Shown: one piece after another, positions 39,625-46,225 of the stretch
Layout of the letters: the number at the start of each line of letters is the position of its first letter
How positions within the stretch are numbered: position 1 is the first letter of the stretch
From: a virus
Strand: one strand, 5' to 3'
IMG/VR virus record: IMGVR_UViG_3300042516_001195
Coordinates: 1 to 46,225 of that record
DNA: 46,225 bases
The notes under the pieces: generated by a model
Told to the model about the DNA's origin: nothing
Databases searched by the model: none
What the model saw: the letters and a program-made list of their open reading frames with translations, nothing else
Made by a program: the position numbers and the translations under genes

Positions 39625-40116
39625 TCATGAACCGCACCCGTAGTCAGAACAGTAAAAGACAATTTCCAGAATGCCCCAGAAGAGGATGATCGCAATGACA
39701 GAGATAAGCGTGATGGCAATGGTCAACTCAATCACCTCTTTGCGTCTCTTGGCTGCGTTGACTGCACGGGCAGCTTCTCTGCGCTGCTCGGCAACATCCT
39801 CTTGGTTCATCTCCGCAACACGCTGCTGGATGTTGTTCCAGATGTCCATGTTGTTGGTGGAAAAGAACATACCCTTGAGTTGTTCCTCGAAATCCCTTTG
39901 AGCCTTCAGCGCCAACTCGATCTCAATGGCCTTGCCCATGTTGGAGCCACCGGCCTTCTTAGCCTCTTGCGCTGCCTTGGTGGCCGTGTGCTTGGCGTCA
40001 AAGTATTTGCCAATCAGCGGCCCAAGACTTGAGACATCATCGACCGTTGCCGATGCCTTTTTAATCATGTTGACAGCCGCGCTCACTGCGGCCATCGCGG
40101 AAATCGGATCGATCAT
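39625..40116 (-). CDS. 163-aa helical C-tail-anchored protein (copy B)
   Basis: Amino-acid-identical to the product of 398-889, although the DNA carries many silent changes in the N-terminal third. Architecture: amphipathic Ala-rich start, long charged helix, C-terminal membrane helix and CSDYGCGS end. Overlap TAATG with the 26-aa gene. An in-frame upstream start is inside the micro-protein genes and is less likely. Confidence 0.75.
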   Translation of the reverse strand: MIDPISAMAAVSAAVNMIKKASATVDDVSSLGPLIGKYFDAKHTATKAAQEAKKAGGSNMGKAIEIELALKAQRDFEEQLKGMFFSTNNMDIWNNIQQRVAEMNQEDVAEQRREAARAVNAAKRRKEVIELTIAITLISVIAIILFWGILEIVFYCSDYGCGS

Positions 40117-40196
40117 TACAGCCCCCTTACGACAACTAAGGCGACCTGCAATAGCCACCACACGACAAGTATGCCTATGGCGATTTTAACCCTCAT
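40116..40196 (-). CDS. 26-aa single-span micro-membrane protein (copy B)
   Basis: MRVKIAIGILVVWWLLQVAL and a short tail; homologous to 889-969 with two conservative changes. Start and stop overlap both neighbours (ATGA, TAATG). Confidence 0.6.
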   Translation of the reverse strand: MRVKIAIGILVVWWLLQVALVVVRGL

Positions 40197-40285
40197 GACA
40201 GCACCCAGATAAATATCTTGGCGCACCAAATGACTACCCCAACCAGAAGGACCGCAGCAATGAAGCTAACGGCCCATTCTTTCAT
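40193..40285 (-). CDS. 30-aa single-span micro-membrane protein (copy B)
   Basis: MKEWAVSFIAAVLLVGVVIW then CAKIFIWVLS; matches 966-1058 in length, hydrophobic pattern and position but is much more diverged. ATGA overlap with the XhlA-like gene. Confidence 0.6.
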   Translation of the reverse strand: MKEWAVSFIAAVLLVGVVIWCAKIFIWVLS

Positions 40286-40461
40286 TTGAGTATCCACACA
40301 GCCGAGAATATCGTCCCGGCCATTGACAATATCATGATCCCGGCAGTCTTGAGCAGGATGCCTTCAAGACGTTTGAGCCTGGCGTTAATTTGCTCATAAC
40401 GGATGGCGCAGACTTCCTCGTGAGTGGACAGTCGTGCTTCTGTGGCGTTGATGTTGGTCAT
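40282..40461 (-). CDS. XhlA-like small membrane protein (phage B, 59 aa)
   Basis: Start MTNINATEARLSTHEEVCAI at 40461. The coiled-coil half is homologous to 8722-8928 (ATEARL-THE-VCA-RYE); the C-terminal membrane helix (AGIMILSMAGTIFSAVWIL) is different. XhlA-type proteins help lysis together with a small holin, and here it directly precedes the tiny membrane-protein genes. Confidence 0.6.
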   Translation of the reverse strand: MTNINATEARLSTHEEVCAIRYEQINARLKRLEGILLKTAGIMILSMAGTIFSAVWILK

Positions 40462-40483
40462 TACGCGTCCTAGATCAAGACGC

Positions 40484-40753
40484 TTACGCGTCTTCTGCGC
40501 CTTCAAACTCGGGCTTTTGCTTGATGATCTGATACAGGGCAGCGCGGTCAGCACCAGCCACATACTCGTCACCAGCAACTTGCACCTTGCCAGCGGACAG
40601 TGGCTGCTTGCCAGCTTCACGGGCTTCTTTGGATGCGTAGCCGTAGAAGGTCACTTCAGTGCCTTTGCCTTTGAAGTCTTCTTGAACAGCACCGATGTTC
40701 CAGTATGTCGCGGGGATGCCAAAGTCTGTATCGACTGATTTGATGAGGGCCAT
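40484..40753 (-). CDS. 89-aa conserved tail-region protein (copy B)
   Basis: One residue different from 13343-13612. GGAG lies eight bases upstream of the ATG. Again downstream of a large fibre gene. Function unknown. Confidence 0.7.
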   Translation of the reverse strand: MALIKSVDTDFGIPATYWNIGAVQEDFKGKGTEVTFYGYASKEAREAGKQPLSAGKVQVAGDEYVAGADRAALYQIIKQKPEFEGAEDA

Positions 40754-40863
40754 TTGGGTTTCTCCGTTGTGAAATAAATCTTTGTTGGGTCAGGTTTAGG
40801 TGCGTGAAAGTCAATTTCACCCGACCCACGAGGTGTTATGTGAAGGTCAACCAAGTCTTCCAT
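40651..40863 (-). CDS. Possible 70-aa protein overlapping the 89-aa gene
   Basis: ATG at 40863 overlaps the fibre stop (TGATG), a typical coupling signal. MEDLVDLHITPRGSGEIDFH, then HAPKPDPTKIYFTTE in the otherwise empty 110 bases; the remaining part lies in another frame inside the 89-aa gene. The corresponding gap in phage A is only 12 bases, so this segment is specific to B. Confidence 0.35.
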   Translation of the reverse strand: MEDLVDLHITPRGSGEIDFHAPKPDPTKIYFTTEKPKWPSSNQSIQTLASPRHTGTSVLFKKTSKAKALK

Positions 40864-43184
40864 CACGCCACTACCGCAAGTCGGCGGATTGTACCGCCCG
40901 AGTCTTTGATCTCAACGTAGCCTTGAACAGTCAAAGCCATGCTTGCTGTGTATGTACCAAAACGCACGTTGCCTGTTCCTTTGGGTGTCAGAGCAAGGTC
41001 GATGTTGGTGTCGTTTCCTTGAGCAGACAAAACAGGCGCAACACCAGCAGTTGTGCCTGCAACTTGCAAGTTGTTAATTGCTGCGTTTGTTCCATCAATA
41101 CGAAATTGAGTTGCACCAGAGTTTCCAGACCGAATAACAACTGCGCTAGTACCTTTTGAGGTAATTATTAAAGCAGCATTGGCATCAGACCCTTGGGCAG
41201 AAATCGTTGGCGCACCACCAGTAGCCGCCCCCGTCACCTGCACGAAGTTCACAGCAGAGGCTGTGTTCGCAATACGGACTTGCTCGGTGGCAGTGTTGTT
41301 TGTGTACAGTTGAATGGCCGATGTACCCCAAGAGGTAATGCCCAGACCTGAGTTACCACCACCAGAAACTGTTTGCGCTCCAATTACAGGGCGACCAAAC
41401 GGTGAGCTAACGGCAAAAATAAAGTCGGTTGCAGTTCCGCTGGAGTCCCTAACACGCAACGCCTCACCAGCCGGAGTGAGAAACGACATTGAAGCGCCAA
41501 GACCGCGAACAACCGTACCAGCACCCACAGTCGCATAAGCAGCAGCACCGCTACCACCGCCACCTGAGAAGGTCACAGTGGGTTGTTCAACGTAGCCAGA
41601 GCCTGCTGTTCCGATAGAAATTGCGGAAACACCAAAATTCAAATTAAATGTTGCGCCGGAACCAGTACCACCAGTAACACTGACAGGGTTTGTTGGAAGT
41701 ACCGTGTATGCACCCTGATTTGTTACTGAAATGGCTGTGATTACGCCAGCAGATACTGTGGATACGGTGGCTGTTATTGCGGTTGAAAAAGTACCTCCAA
41801 CAAATGTAATCGTATTTCCTACGGTATACCCGGTTCCACCAGAAACAATGGTTGGTGTCCCAAAGTTACGCATCGTTATGGTCGCAGTGGCTTGAACCCC
41901 CCCTGCTGTCGTTGGCGCAGAAACTGCAACAGTTGGGGTGCTTGTGTAAGCAGACCCGTTTGCCGTTAATGTCAACGCAGTAACAGTACCGCCGTTGCTG
42001 ATGTTCACCCCTGAGCTGCCGGGAGCGAGGTTGATGGCTCCTGTGCCTTTGGATTGGAAGACTTGGGAGATGTTGGTGTCGGAGCCACGCACGCCAAATA
42101 TAGGGGCTGCTCCCGCTGCTGAACCAGTAACCGTGGTTTGGTTAGCGATTGTCCCAGCAGTGTGGATTACGCGAAATTGTTCTGAGCTACCAGCACCGCT
42201 AAAGAAACGATGGGGTTGACCGCCTTTAGCTTCAAACAGTAGTGCAATTGCTGCATCGCTACCTTGTGCGCTAATTACCGGAGCACCACCAGTAGCCGCA
42301 CCCGTCACCTGCGCATAGTTGACTGCGGAGGCTGTGTGAGCTACAGCAAGCTGAGTTGTAGAAGTCGAAGATTGGATAAAGGTGGTTCCAGTACCCGCCA
42401 CACCAAAAATTGCATTGTTTCCTGATGCAATAAGTGTTGGCGTTGTGGCTGCGCCAGTAGCAGTCCAAAATCTAGTTGATCCTGTGCCAAGGTTTGTTGT
42501 CCCCGTAGCAGTCAGCGTAGTAAACGTACCCGCAGCAGGGGTTGTCGCCCCAACGGTAGTCCCGTTTATCGTGCCGCCTGTGATGGCTACAGCATTGGCA
42601 TCTTGCTGGGCCATTGTGCCCAAGGTGCCGTCGATGCCAGTCAAGACGTTGATCTGGTCTTGCAGGTCCACCAGTGTGTCCAGCACCTGTTGGCTCGTGC
42701 CGCCGCCGGAGGTCACCAGCTTGATCTTCTCGGCCAGGTCAGGTGCTACGACCTCACCCACGTTCATCTCACGGCCAGTGGACAGGGTAATAACCAGTGA
42801 GCCGTCGAAGTCGATGCGAGCATCTACCACCGACACGCCGTCTTGGCCATCTTGACCGTCTTGGCCGTCCTTGCCGTCCTTGCCATCACGGCCTGGCAGA
42901 CCGTCTCGGCCCGCTGGACCGTCCTTGCCCGCCGGGCCGTCCTTGCCGTCCTCACCGTTCTTCAACGAGGCGACTTTGCTCTGGATGTCGTAGTTCAGGC
43001 TGTCGAACTTGCCCTCGAAATCCGATTTGATCTTCTTGAGACCTTGGATCACCAGCTCGGCGCTCTTGCCGATGGAGATTTGCCTTTGCTCTTCCAAATG
43101 GGCCATCGCCGATTTTTGAAGCTCCAGCACAGCCGTCATCTGCTCATCGGCTGTCATCCCTTCGAGGTTTTTCAACAGTTCCAT
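40863..43184 (-). CDS. Collagen-like tail fibre, phage B (773 aa)
   Basis: N-terminal helices (1-75, LEGMTADEQMTAVLELQKSA) are followed by 13 uninterrupted Gly-X-Y triplets (77-115, GKDGPAGKDGPAGRDG...), which would form a triple helix. Next VVDARIDFDGSLVITLSTGR and a beta-rich fibre body with repeated HTASAVN-QVTGAATGG, YTSTPTVAVSAPTTAG and GSGYVEQPTVTFSGGGG. The last residues KGTGNVRFGTYTA...IRRLAVVA match phage A's fibre end. Start overlaps the portal stop (TAATG). Confidence 0.8.
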   Translation of the reverse strand: MELLKNLEGMTADEQMTAVLELQKSAMAHLEEQRQISIGKSAELVIQGLKKIKSDFEGKFDSLNYDIQSKVASLKNGEDGKDGPAGKDGPAGRDGLPGRDGKDGKDGQDGQDGQDGVSVVDARIDFDGSLVITLSTGREMNVGEVVAPDLAEKIKLVTSGGGTSQQVLDTLVDLQDQINVLTGIDGTLGTMAQQDANAVAITGGTINGTTVGATTPAAGTFTTLTATGTTNLGTGSTRFWTATGAATTPTLIASGNNAIFGVAGTGTTFIQSSTSTTQLAVAHTASAVNYAQVTGAATGGAPVISAQGSDAAIALLFEAKGGQPHRFFSGAGSSEQFRVIHTAGTIANQTTVTGSAAGAAPIFGVRGSDTNISQVFQSKGTGAINLAPGSSGVNISNGGTVTALTLTANGSAYTSTPTVAVSAPTTAGGVQATATITMRNFGTPTIVSGGTGYTVGNTITFVGGTFSTAITATVSTVSAGVITAISVTNQGAYTVLPTNPVSVTGGTGSGATFNLNFGVSAISIGTAGSGYVEQPTVTFSGGGGSGAAAYATVGAGTVVRGLGASMSFLTPAGEALRVRDSSGTATDFIFAVSSPFGRPVIGAQTVSGGGNSGLGITSWGTSAIQLYTNNTATEQVRIANTASAVNFVQVTGAATGGAPTISAQGSDANAALIITSKGTSAVVIRSGNSGATQFRIDGTNAAINNLQVAGTTAGVAPVLSAQGNDTNIDLALTPKGTGNVRFGTYTASMALTVQGYVEIKDSGGTIRRLAVVA

Positions 43185-45184
43185 TATTTCAACTCCGAGG
43201 TGATGCGGTCAAGAAATGCCTTCTCTATCTTTTCCGACATCTGCAACTCGACCATCTTGCTCTTGTTCTTCATGTCAGCTTCCTTGAGCATCAACTCAGC
43301 GATCTTCACCCGCTTGTCGAACTCGTTGGACTCGTTGCCTGCTGGCAGGTTCTTGGTTGTCGATGCGATCACCTTGGCCTGCACCTCCTGCGGCATGAGC
43401 TGCGCCTCGGCCATCAGCTTGGTCGCCTCTGCCCGGTTCTGCTCGGCCTGCGTGGTGTTCACCGCGATCTGAGCCTGCGCCGCTTGCATGGCCAACTGCT
43501 GCTGGGCCTGCTGCATGGCTTGTGCCTGTGGGTCTGGCTGGCTCATCTGGTCCAGCGCTGCCATCAGTTCGTAGCGGTTGGAGAGGCTGGAGTTGCCCAA
43601 GATGCCCTTCAAGATCAGCGGCAGCACTGGCGTGTTTGGACCCAGTGTCTGCAAGAGACCAATGAACTGCTGCTGCTCGTACTCACGGGCAATGATGCCC
43701 AGCGTCGCCGTTGGCACGAACTTCATGTCCACGCTCGGATAGCGCTCGGGGTCGAACTGCATGTACCTGAACGCCGCCTTTTGGATGAACGGGATCAGGA
43801 AGTCTTCTTGGAAGTTGACCAGCGTGCGCTTGTACTTCTTGATGATCGTGGCCACAGCCATGCTCATGCCAGCACCGTCTCGGCTGACTTGGCTGACCAT
43901 GCCTTGGCTGTCCAGCGTGCCAGTGGCTTGCAAGAGCATACGCTCGAACTCTTTGGCCGTGTTCAGGTTGTTCAGGCTCGTCTCGCCGAACTTGAACGGG
44001 TACAGAATCTCGGCTGGGTTGCCGTTGACCATGAACGCTTTGCCTGGCTTGACCTCGAACCGGGCGCCGCGTGGCAGTCGGGTGGCGTCCATGCCCATCA
44101 TAGGTGAGGTCGTCAGGGCCAGCGAGTCTAAGTGGCTCCTGACTTGAGCGTCAATCGCCTTTTGCATGTTGTAAGACTTTTCCACCGTGCCACGGCCGAG
44201 CAGGCGGTTGGGCACAGTGTCGTCTTGGTAGCTCAGGACCGGGCGGTCCTTCATCATGTACGGGTTCTCTTCCGCTTTGAGCAGCAGACTGCCGTTGGCG
44301 ATCACAACAATCGCCTCGACCATGTCCGAATAGTCCTCAGCCGCTGAATCGTCAGGGAACAAGTCCTCGACCTCAGTGTCTTCCTCTGTTAGGTATTCGC
44401 GTGGCACCAGACCGTAGTACTTCAACAGCAGCACTTTTTCATCGCGGTACTGACTCATCTCCTGAGTCGGCTCCAGATCGGTGTCCTCATACGTTGGGGT
44501 GATGTTCACCTTGCGGTAAATGCCCTTTTCGATGCCTTCGACGATCTTGTGGATGCCCACATACGACTCAATCGCCACGCCCATGCAGTCGTCTACAGAC
44601 GTGCCGTTGGGGTCAAACAAGAAGTTTTTCGGGTTGACGGGCATGATTTTGACCGCAATCCGGCTTTTTTCCACCACGCCGATGGCCGCTTGGCCAACTT
44701 GCCCTGGAATTGCCTGTGTTGCTGGTTCAAATATCTTTTCCGTCTTCACGACGATCTCGCCGATGCCTGTGCCGTAGATTTCGGCCATCAGCTCGATCTG
44801 ATCAATCGCTTTTCTGATCTTGTCCTGCTTGAAGTCCTCCATGAGCTGGTTTTTCAGCACTTCAACGTCCAACGGACTGCCGTTGACGTCTTTAAGGTCG
44901 TCTTCAATGTCGAAAAAGTCGCCTTGCCCGAAGATCGCTTCCATGATCTCCGCGTGCCGGGTCTCCACCGCCTGCTGGGTAGCAGGAGTCACGATGCGTG
45001 AGCGCTCTGACTCGCGTGTTTTGTCTTCGGAAGCCCACTCACCACGGAAAATGCGCTCGTATTCGAGGTAATCGTCCAGAAAGTTGGTGTTGCGGTAGTC
45101 GCGCCAGCGGTCGCAATGGTCAACGACGAAAGCCGTCAGCTCCTTGTCGTTCTCTGTCGGCTCGTCGAACTCATTTTGATCCAT
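43184..45184 (-). CDS. Portal protein, P22-like, phage B (666 aa)
   Basis: Opens MDQNEFDEPTENDKELTAFV; RSRIVTPATQQAVETRHAEI near residue 65, PVNPKNFLFDPNG, GRGTVEKSYNMQKAIDAQVR and a long Gln/Ala helical tail (QAQAMQQAQQQLAMQAAQAQ). These fit a P22-like portal distinct from the phage A portal, with which I see no clear sequence match. The gene is noticeably GC-rich compared with phage A. It lies next to the terminase, separated only by the homing endonuclease. Confidence 0.8.
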   Translation of the reverse strand: MDQNEFDEPTENDKELTAFVVDHCDRWRDYRNTNFLDDYLEYERIFRGEWASEDKTRESERSRIVTPATQQAVETRHAEIMEAIFGQGDFFDIEDDLKDVNGSPLDVEVLKNQLMEDFKQDKIRKAIDQIELMAEIYGTGIGEIVVKTEKIFEPATQAIPGQVGQAAIGVVEKSRIAVKIMPVNPKNFLFDPNGTSVDDCMGVAIESYVGIHKIVEGIEKGIYRKVNITPTYEDTDLEPTQEMSQYRDEKVLLLKYYGLVPREYLTEEDTEVEDLFPDDSAAEDYSDMVEAIVVIANGSLLLKAEENPYMMKDRPVLSYQDDTVPNRLLGRGTVEKSYNMQKAIDAQVRSHLDSLALTTSPMMGMDATRLPRGARFEVKPGKAFMVNGNPAEILYPFKFGETSLNNLNTAKEFERMLLQATGTLDSQGMVSQVSRDGAGMSMAVATIIKKYKRTLVNFQEDFLIPFIQKAAFRYMQFDPERYPSVDMKFVPTATLGIIAREYEQQQFIGLLQTLGPNTPVLPLILKGILGNSSLSNRYELMAALDQMSQPDPQAQAMQQAQQQLAMQAAQAQIAVNTTQAEQNRAEATKLMAEAQLMPQEVQAKVIASTTKNLPAGNESNEFDKRVKIAELMLKEADMKNKSKMVELQMSEKIEKAFLDRITSELK

Positions 45185-45208
45185 TTTTGACCCCTGAAAT
45201 TACCACCG

Positions 45209-45682
45209 TCAAGGCTTGTTCGACAGGTAGTTTATTGCGGATTGCAAGACAAGCACATTGTCTTTTGCGTTGCCAAGCATTGTATTGCAGTACTGGCAAA
45301 GCAACCCCCTTACTTTACCCGTTTCATGGCAGTGGTCAACAAACAGCCTGCGCTTGAGGTTGTTTTCGTGCGTTTTGCAGATTTTGCATGAGCTGTTTTG
45401 CGCAGCCAACATCGCTGCATATTGCTCTTGGCTCAACCCATACAACGCTTTTAAACTGTAGCCACGCGATCTGTCTTTATTAACTCTATAGTATTCAGTT
45501 AGCTTTTGTTTTTCTTTTGCTGGATTTTTTGCGTAATTGATCTTTCTGTTCGCCTTTGCGCAATCCAAGCAGTAAGACGACAAACCTGTTTTCTTGGATT
45601 TATCTTTGCCAAACGCGGAAAAAAACTTATCCTGCTCGCATTTTGGGCATCGCTTTGTGGCTTCAGACACCAGAGATAACAT
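45209..45682 (-). CDS. HNH (endonuclease VII-type) homing endonuclease (157 aa)
   Basis: Start MLSLVSEATKRCPKCEQDKF at 45682 (an ATG at 45700 is also in frame). Zinc-type pairs CPKC (12-15) and CLDC (38-41), then CKICKTHENN and LFVDHCHETGKVRGLLCQYC, the core of the endonuclease VII / HNH family. AT-rich compared with the GC-rich terminase and portal on either side, a mark of a mobile insertion. Its start overlaps the terminase end. Confidence 0.85.
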   Translation of the reverse strand: MLSLVSEATKRCPKCEQDKFFSAFGKDKSKKTGLSSYCLDCAKANRKINYAKNPAKEKQKLTEYYRVNKDRSRGYSLKALYGLSQEQYAAMLAAQNSSCKICKTHENNLKRRLFVDHCHETGKVRGLLCQYCNTMLGNAKDNVLVLQSAINYLSNKP

Positions 45683-46225
45683 CAAGTGGCTCCCAATCAT
45701 CAGACTCGTCGTCTTGAAAGTAAGACGTCACCGCGAGCTGGTCAATATAAGACAGGGCGTCGGGTAGATCGTCGTGCACCCCCTGAGAAGGGAATAGCAA
45801 AAGCTGGTCCACGAACGTGTCCCAGTCTTCTTCGCTGTTCAGGACGATTCTACCGTGTTCAAATCGGCCTTGCAAAGACCAAATCACCCTGTCTGTTTTC
45901 TTCCGATTGCCATGCGTCAGGTCCACAATATGACTGTAGACGTTGTTTTTTCGCATCAAATCCGACAAATACGGCAGAACCGCGTTCTTGAGCGCGCCTC
46001 TTTCGATGCCGATGGACAGCGGGCGATAGTCCCGCATCTTCATCAGTATCTTCGCCGCCGTTTCGCGGATATCCCAGCGTCCGTGCTCGATCTCTTTCAC
46101 GAACCACTTGCCGTCGTCCGTCACCTTCACCACCGCAATCGCCGACTCGTCCAGCCTTTTTTTGCTGTTGGCCGCCTGCTTGGCCACTTCTTCAAACCCA
46201 GCCAAGTCGACTGCCACGAAGTAAC
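45663..46225 (-). CDS. Terminase large subunit, C-terminal nuclease part, phage B (partial, cut by window end)
   Basis: The frame runs through the window end (YFVAVDLAGF). Nuclease residues: VAVDLAGF (first Asp), LSIGIERGALKNAV, and VHDDLPDALSYIDQLA (last Asp residues). This is the RNase H-like domain of a T7/DNA-maturase-like or terminase_6C-like subunit. The ATPase half lies outside the window. Not homologous in detail to the phage A terminase at 24303-25697. GC-rich like the portal. Confidence 0.85.
   Translation of the reverse strand, partial: YFVAVDLAGFEEVAKQAANSKKRLDESAIAVVKVTDDGKWFVKEIEHGRWDIRETAAKILMKMRDYRPLSIGIERGALKNAVLPYLSDLMRKNNVYSHIVDLTHGNRKKTDRVIWSLQGRFEHGRIVLNSEEDWDTFVDQLLLFPSQGVHDDLPDALSYIDQLAVTSYFQDDESDDWEPLDVISGV

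Larger units (their letters stand above)
39288..40197. repeat. Long direct repeat, copy 2
   Basis: Counterpart of 61-970, 39,227 bases further right in the same orientation. The right flank leads to phage B genes, the left flank to the complete holin, spanin and endolysin genes. Confidence 0.9.

Noticed and set aside
61-40197. Simple terminal redundancy or circular overlap of one genome
   Set aside because: The two copies differ at many sites and diverge on both flanks, and the right copy continues into different genes instead of repeating A. A clean circle of identical ends is not what is seen, although phage A may well be circular or permuted.
13343-43184. Diversity-generating retroelement (template and variable repeats)
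   Set aside because: Fibres and short near-identical repeats suggested it, but no reverse transcriptase frame exists in the window and the differences are not limited to adenines.
43484-44107. 207-aa plus-strand frame opposite the phage B portal
   Set aside because: Shadow of a GC-rich gene; Leu/Arg/His-rich without domains.
1-46225. tRNA genes or CRISPR array
   Set aside because: No cloverleaf with CCA-type end or regularly spaced repeat-spacer units was noticed on either strand; a dedicated scan was not possible.

Overview
The window reads as tailed-phage DNA from end to end; no chromosomal housekeeping gene, rRNA, tRNA or CRISPR array was seen. The phage type is a short-tailed (podovirus-like) virus. 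It has P22-like portals, a gp4/SU10-like adaptor, a gp10-like tail hub, large DNA-ejection-like proteins (one with a lytic transglycosylase domain), and no tape measure, sheath or baseplate genes. The host should be a Gram-negative bacterium, because the lysis genes include an inner/outer membrane spanin pair. DUF1289 and Rap1a-type genes fit Pseudomonadota, plausibly a freshwater betaproteobacterium, but that last step is inference.

Layout. (1) 1-26133, minus strand: late operon of phage 'A', transcribed right to left. The order is small terminase, large terminase, terminator, five small genes, portal, small gene, scaffold, major capsid, terminator, small head gene, glycosyltransferase, adaptor, tail fibres with a GIY-YIG homing endonuclease between two of them, tail hub, ejection proteins, then the first genes of a lysis cassette. 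The window cuts this cassette inside a holin-like gene. (2) 26134-26778: gene-free control region with GGGTAAACCC sites and a 23-bp tandem repeat. (3) 26779-28724, plus strand: eight small, mostly start/stop-overlapping genes around a GP88-like cysteine protein. (4) 28725-29107: convergent gene-free region with terminators, palindromes and a possible small RNA. (5) 29108-35071, minus strand: early genes (HNH nuclease, RusA, DUF1289, a Rap1a-like secreted protein, a DUF1376 replication protein, many unknowns). (6) 35183-37704, plus strand: recombination and nucleotide genes (ERF annealing protein, SSB-like protein, winged helix, MazG-like, DUF6378-like). (7) 37701-40285, minus strand: lysis cassette (GH19 endolysin, nested spanins, holin-like protein, lipoprotein, several tiny membrane proteins). 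(8) 40282-46225, minus strand: part of a second phage 'B' with its own terminase (partial), an AT-rich HNH homing endonuclease, a different P22-like portal and a collagen-like fibre.

The most unusual property is that positions about 60-970 recur at about 39288-40197, 39.2 kb apart. One side of the repeat leads into A's ejection genes and the other into B's fibre and portal. A plus the shared early and lysis modules would make one complete phage genome of about 39.2 kb, and the last ~6-7 kb belongs to a relative. Either this is a natural hybrid or tandem of two related phages, or an assembly joined two co-occurring populations. The repeats differ by mostly synonymous changes, so they are genuinely diverged sequences and not a copied read.

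How the genes could work together: no RNA polymerase, DNA polymerase, helicase, integrase or repressor was recognised. The phage probably borrows the host replisome, using the DUF1376 protein, ERF, the SSB-like protein and RusA for replication and recombination. A repeated GGG-N5-CCC/TATAT element in front of both the minus and plus early operons is the best candidate for a phage-specific control circuit.
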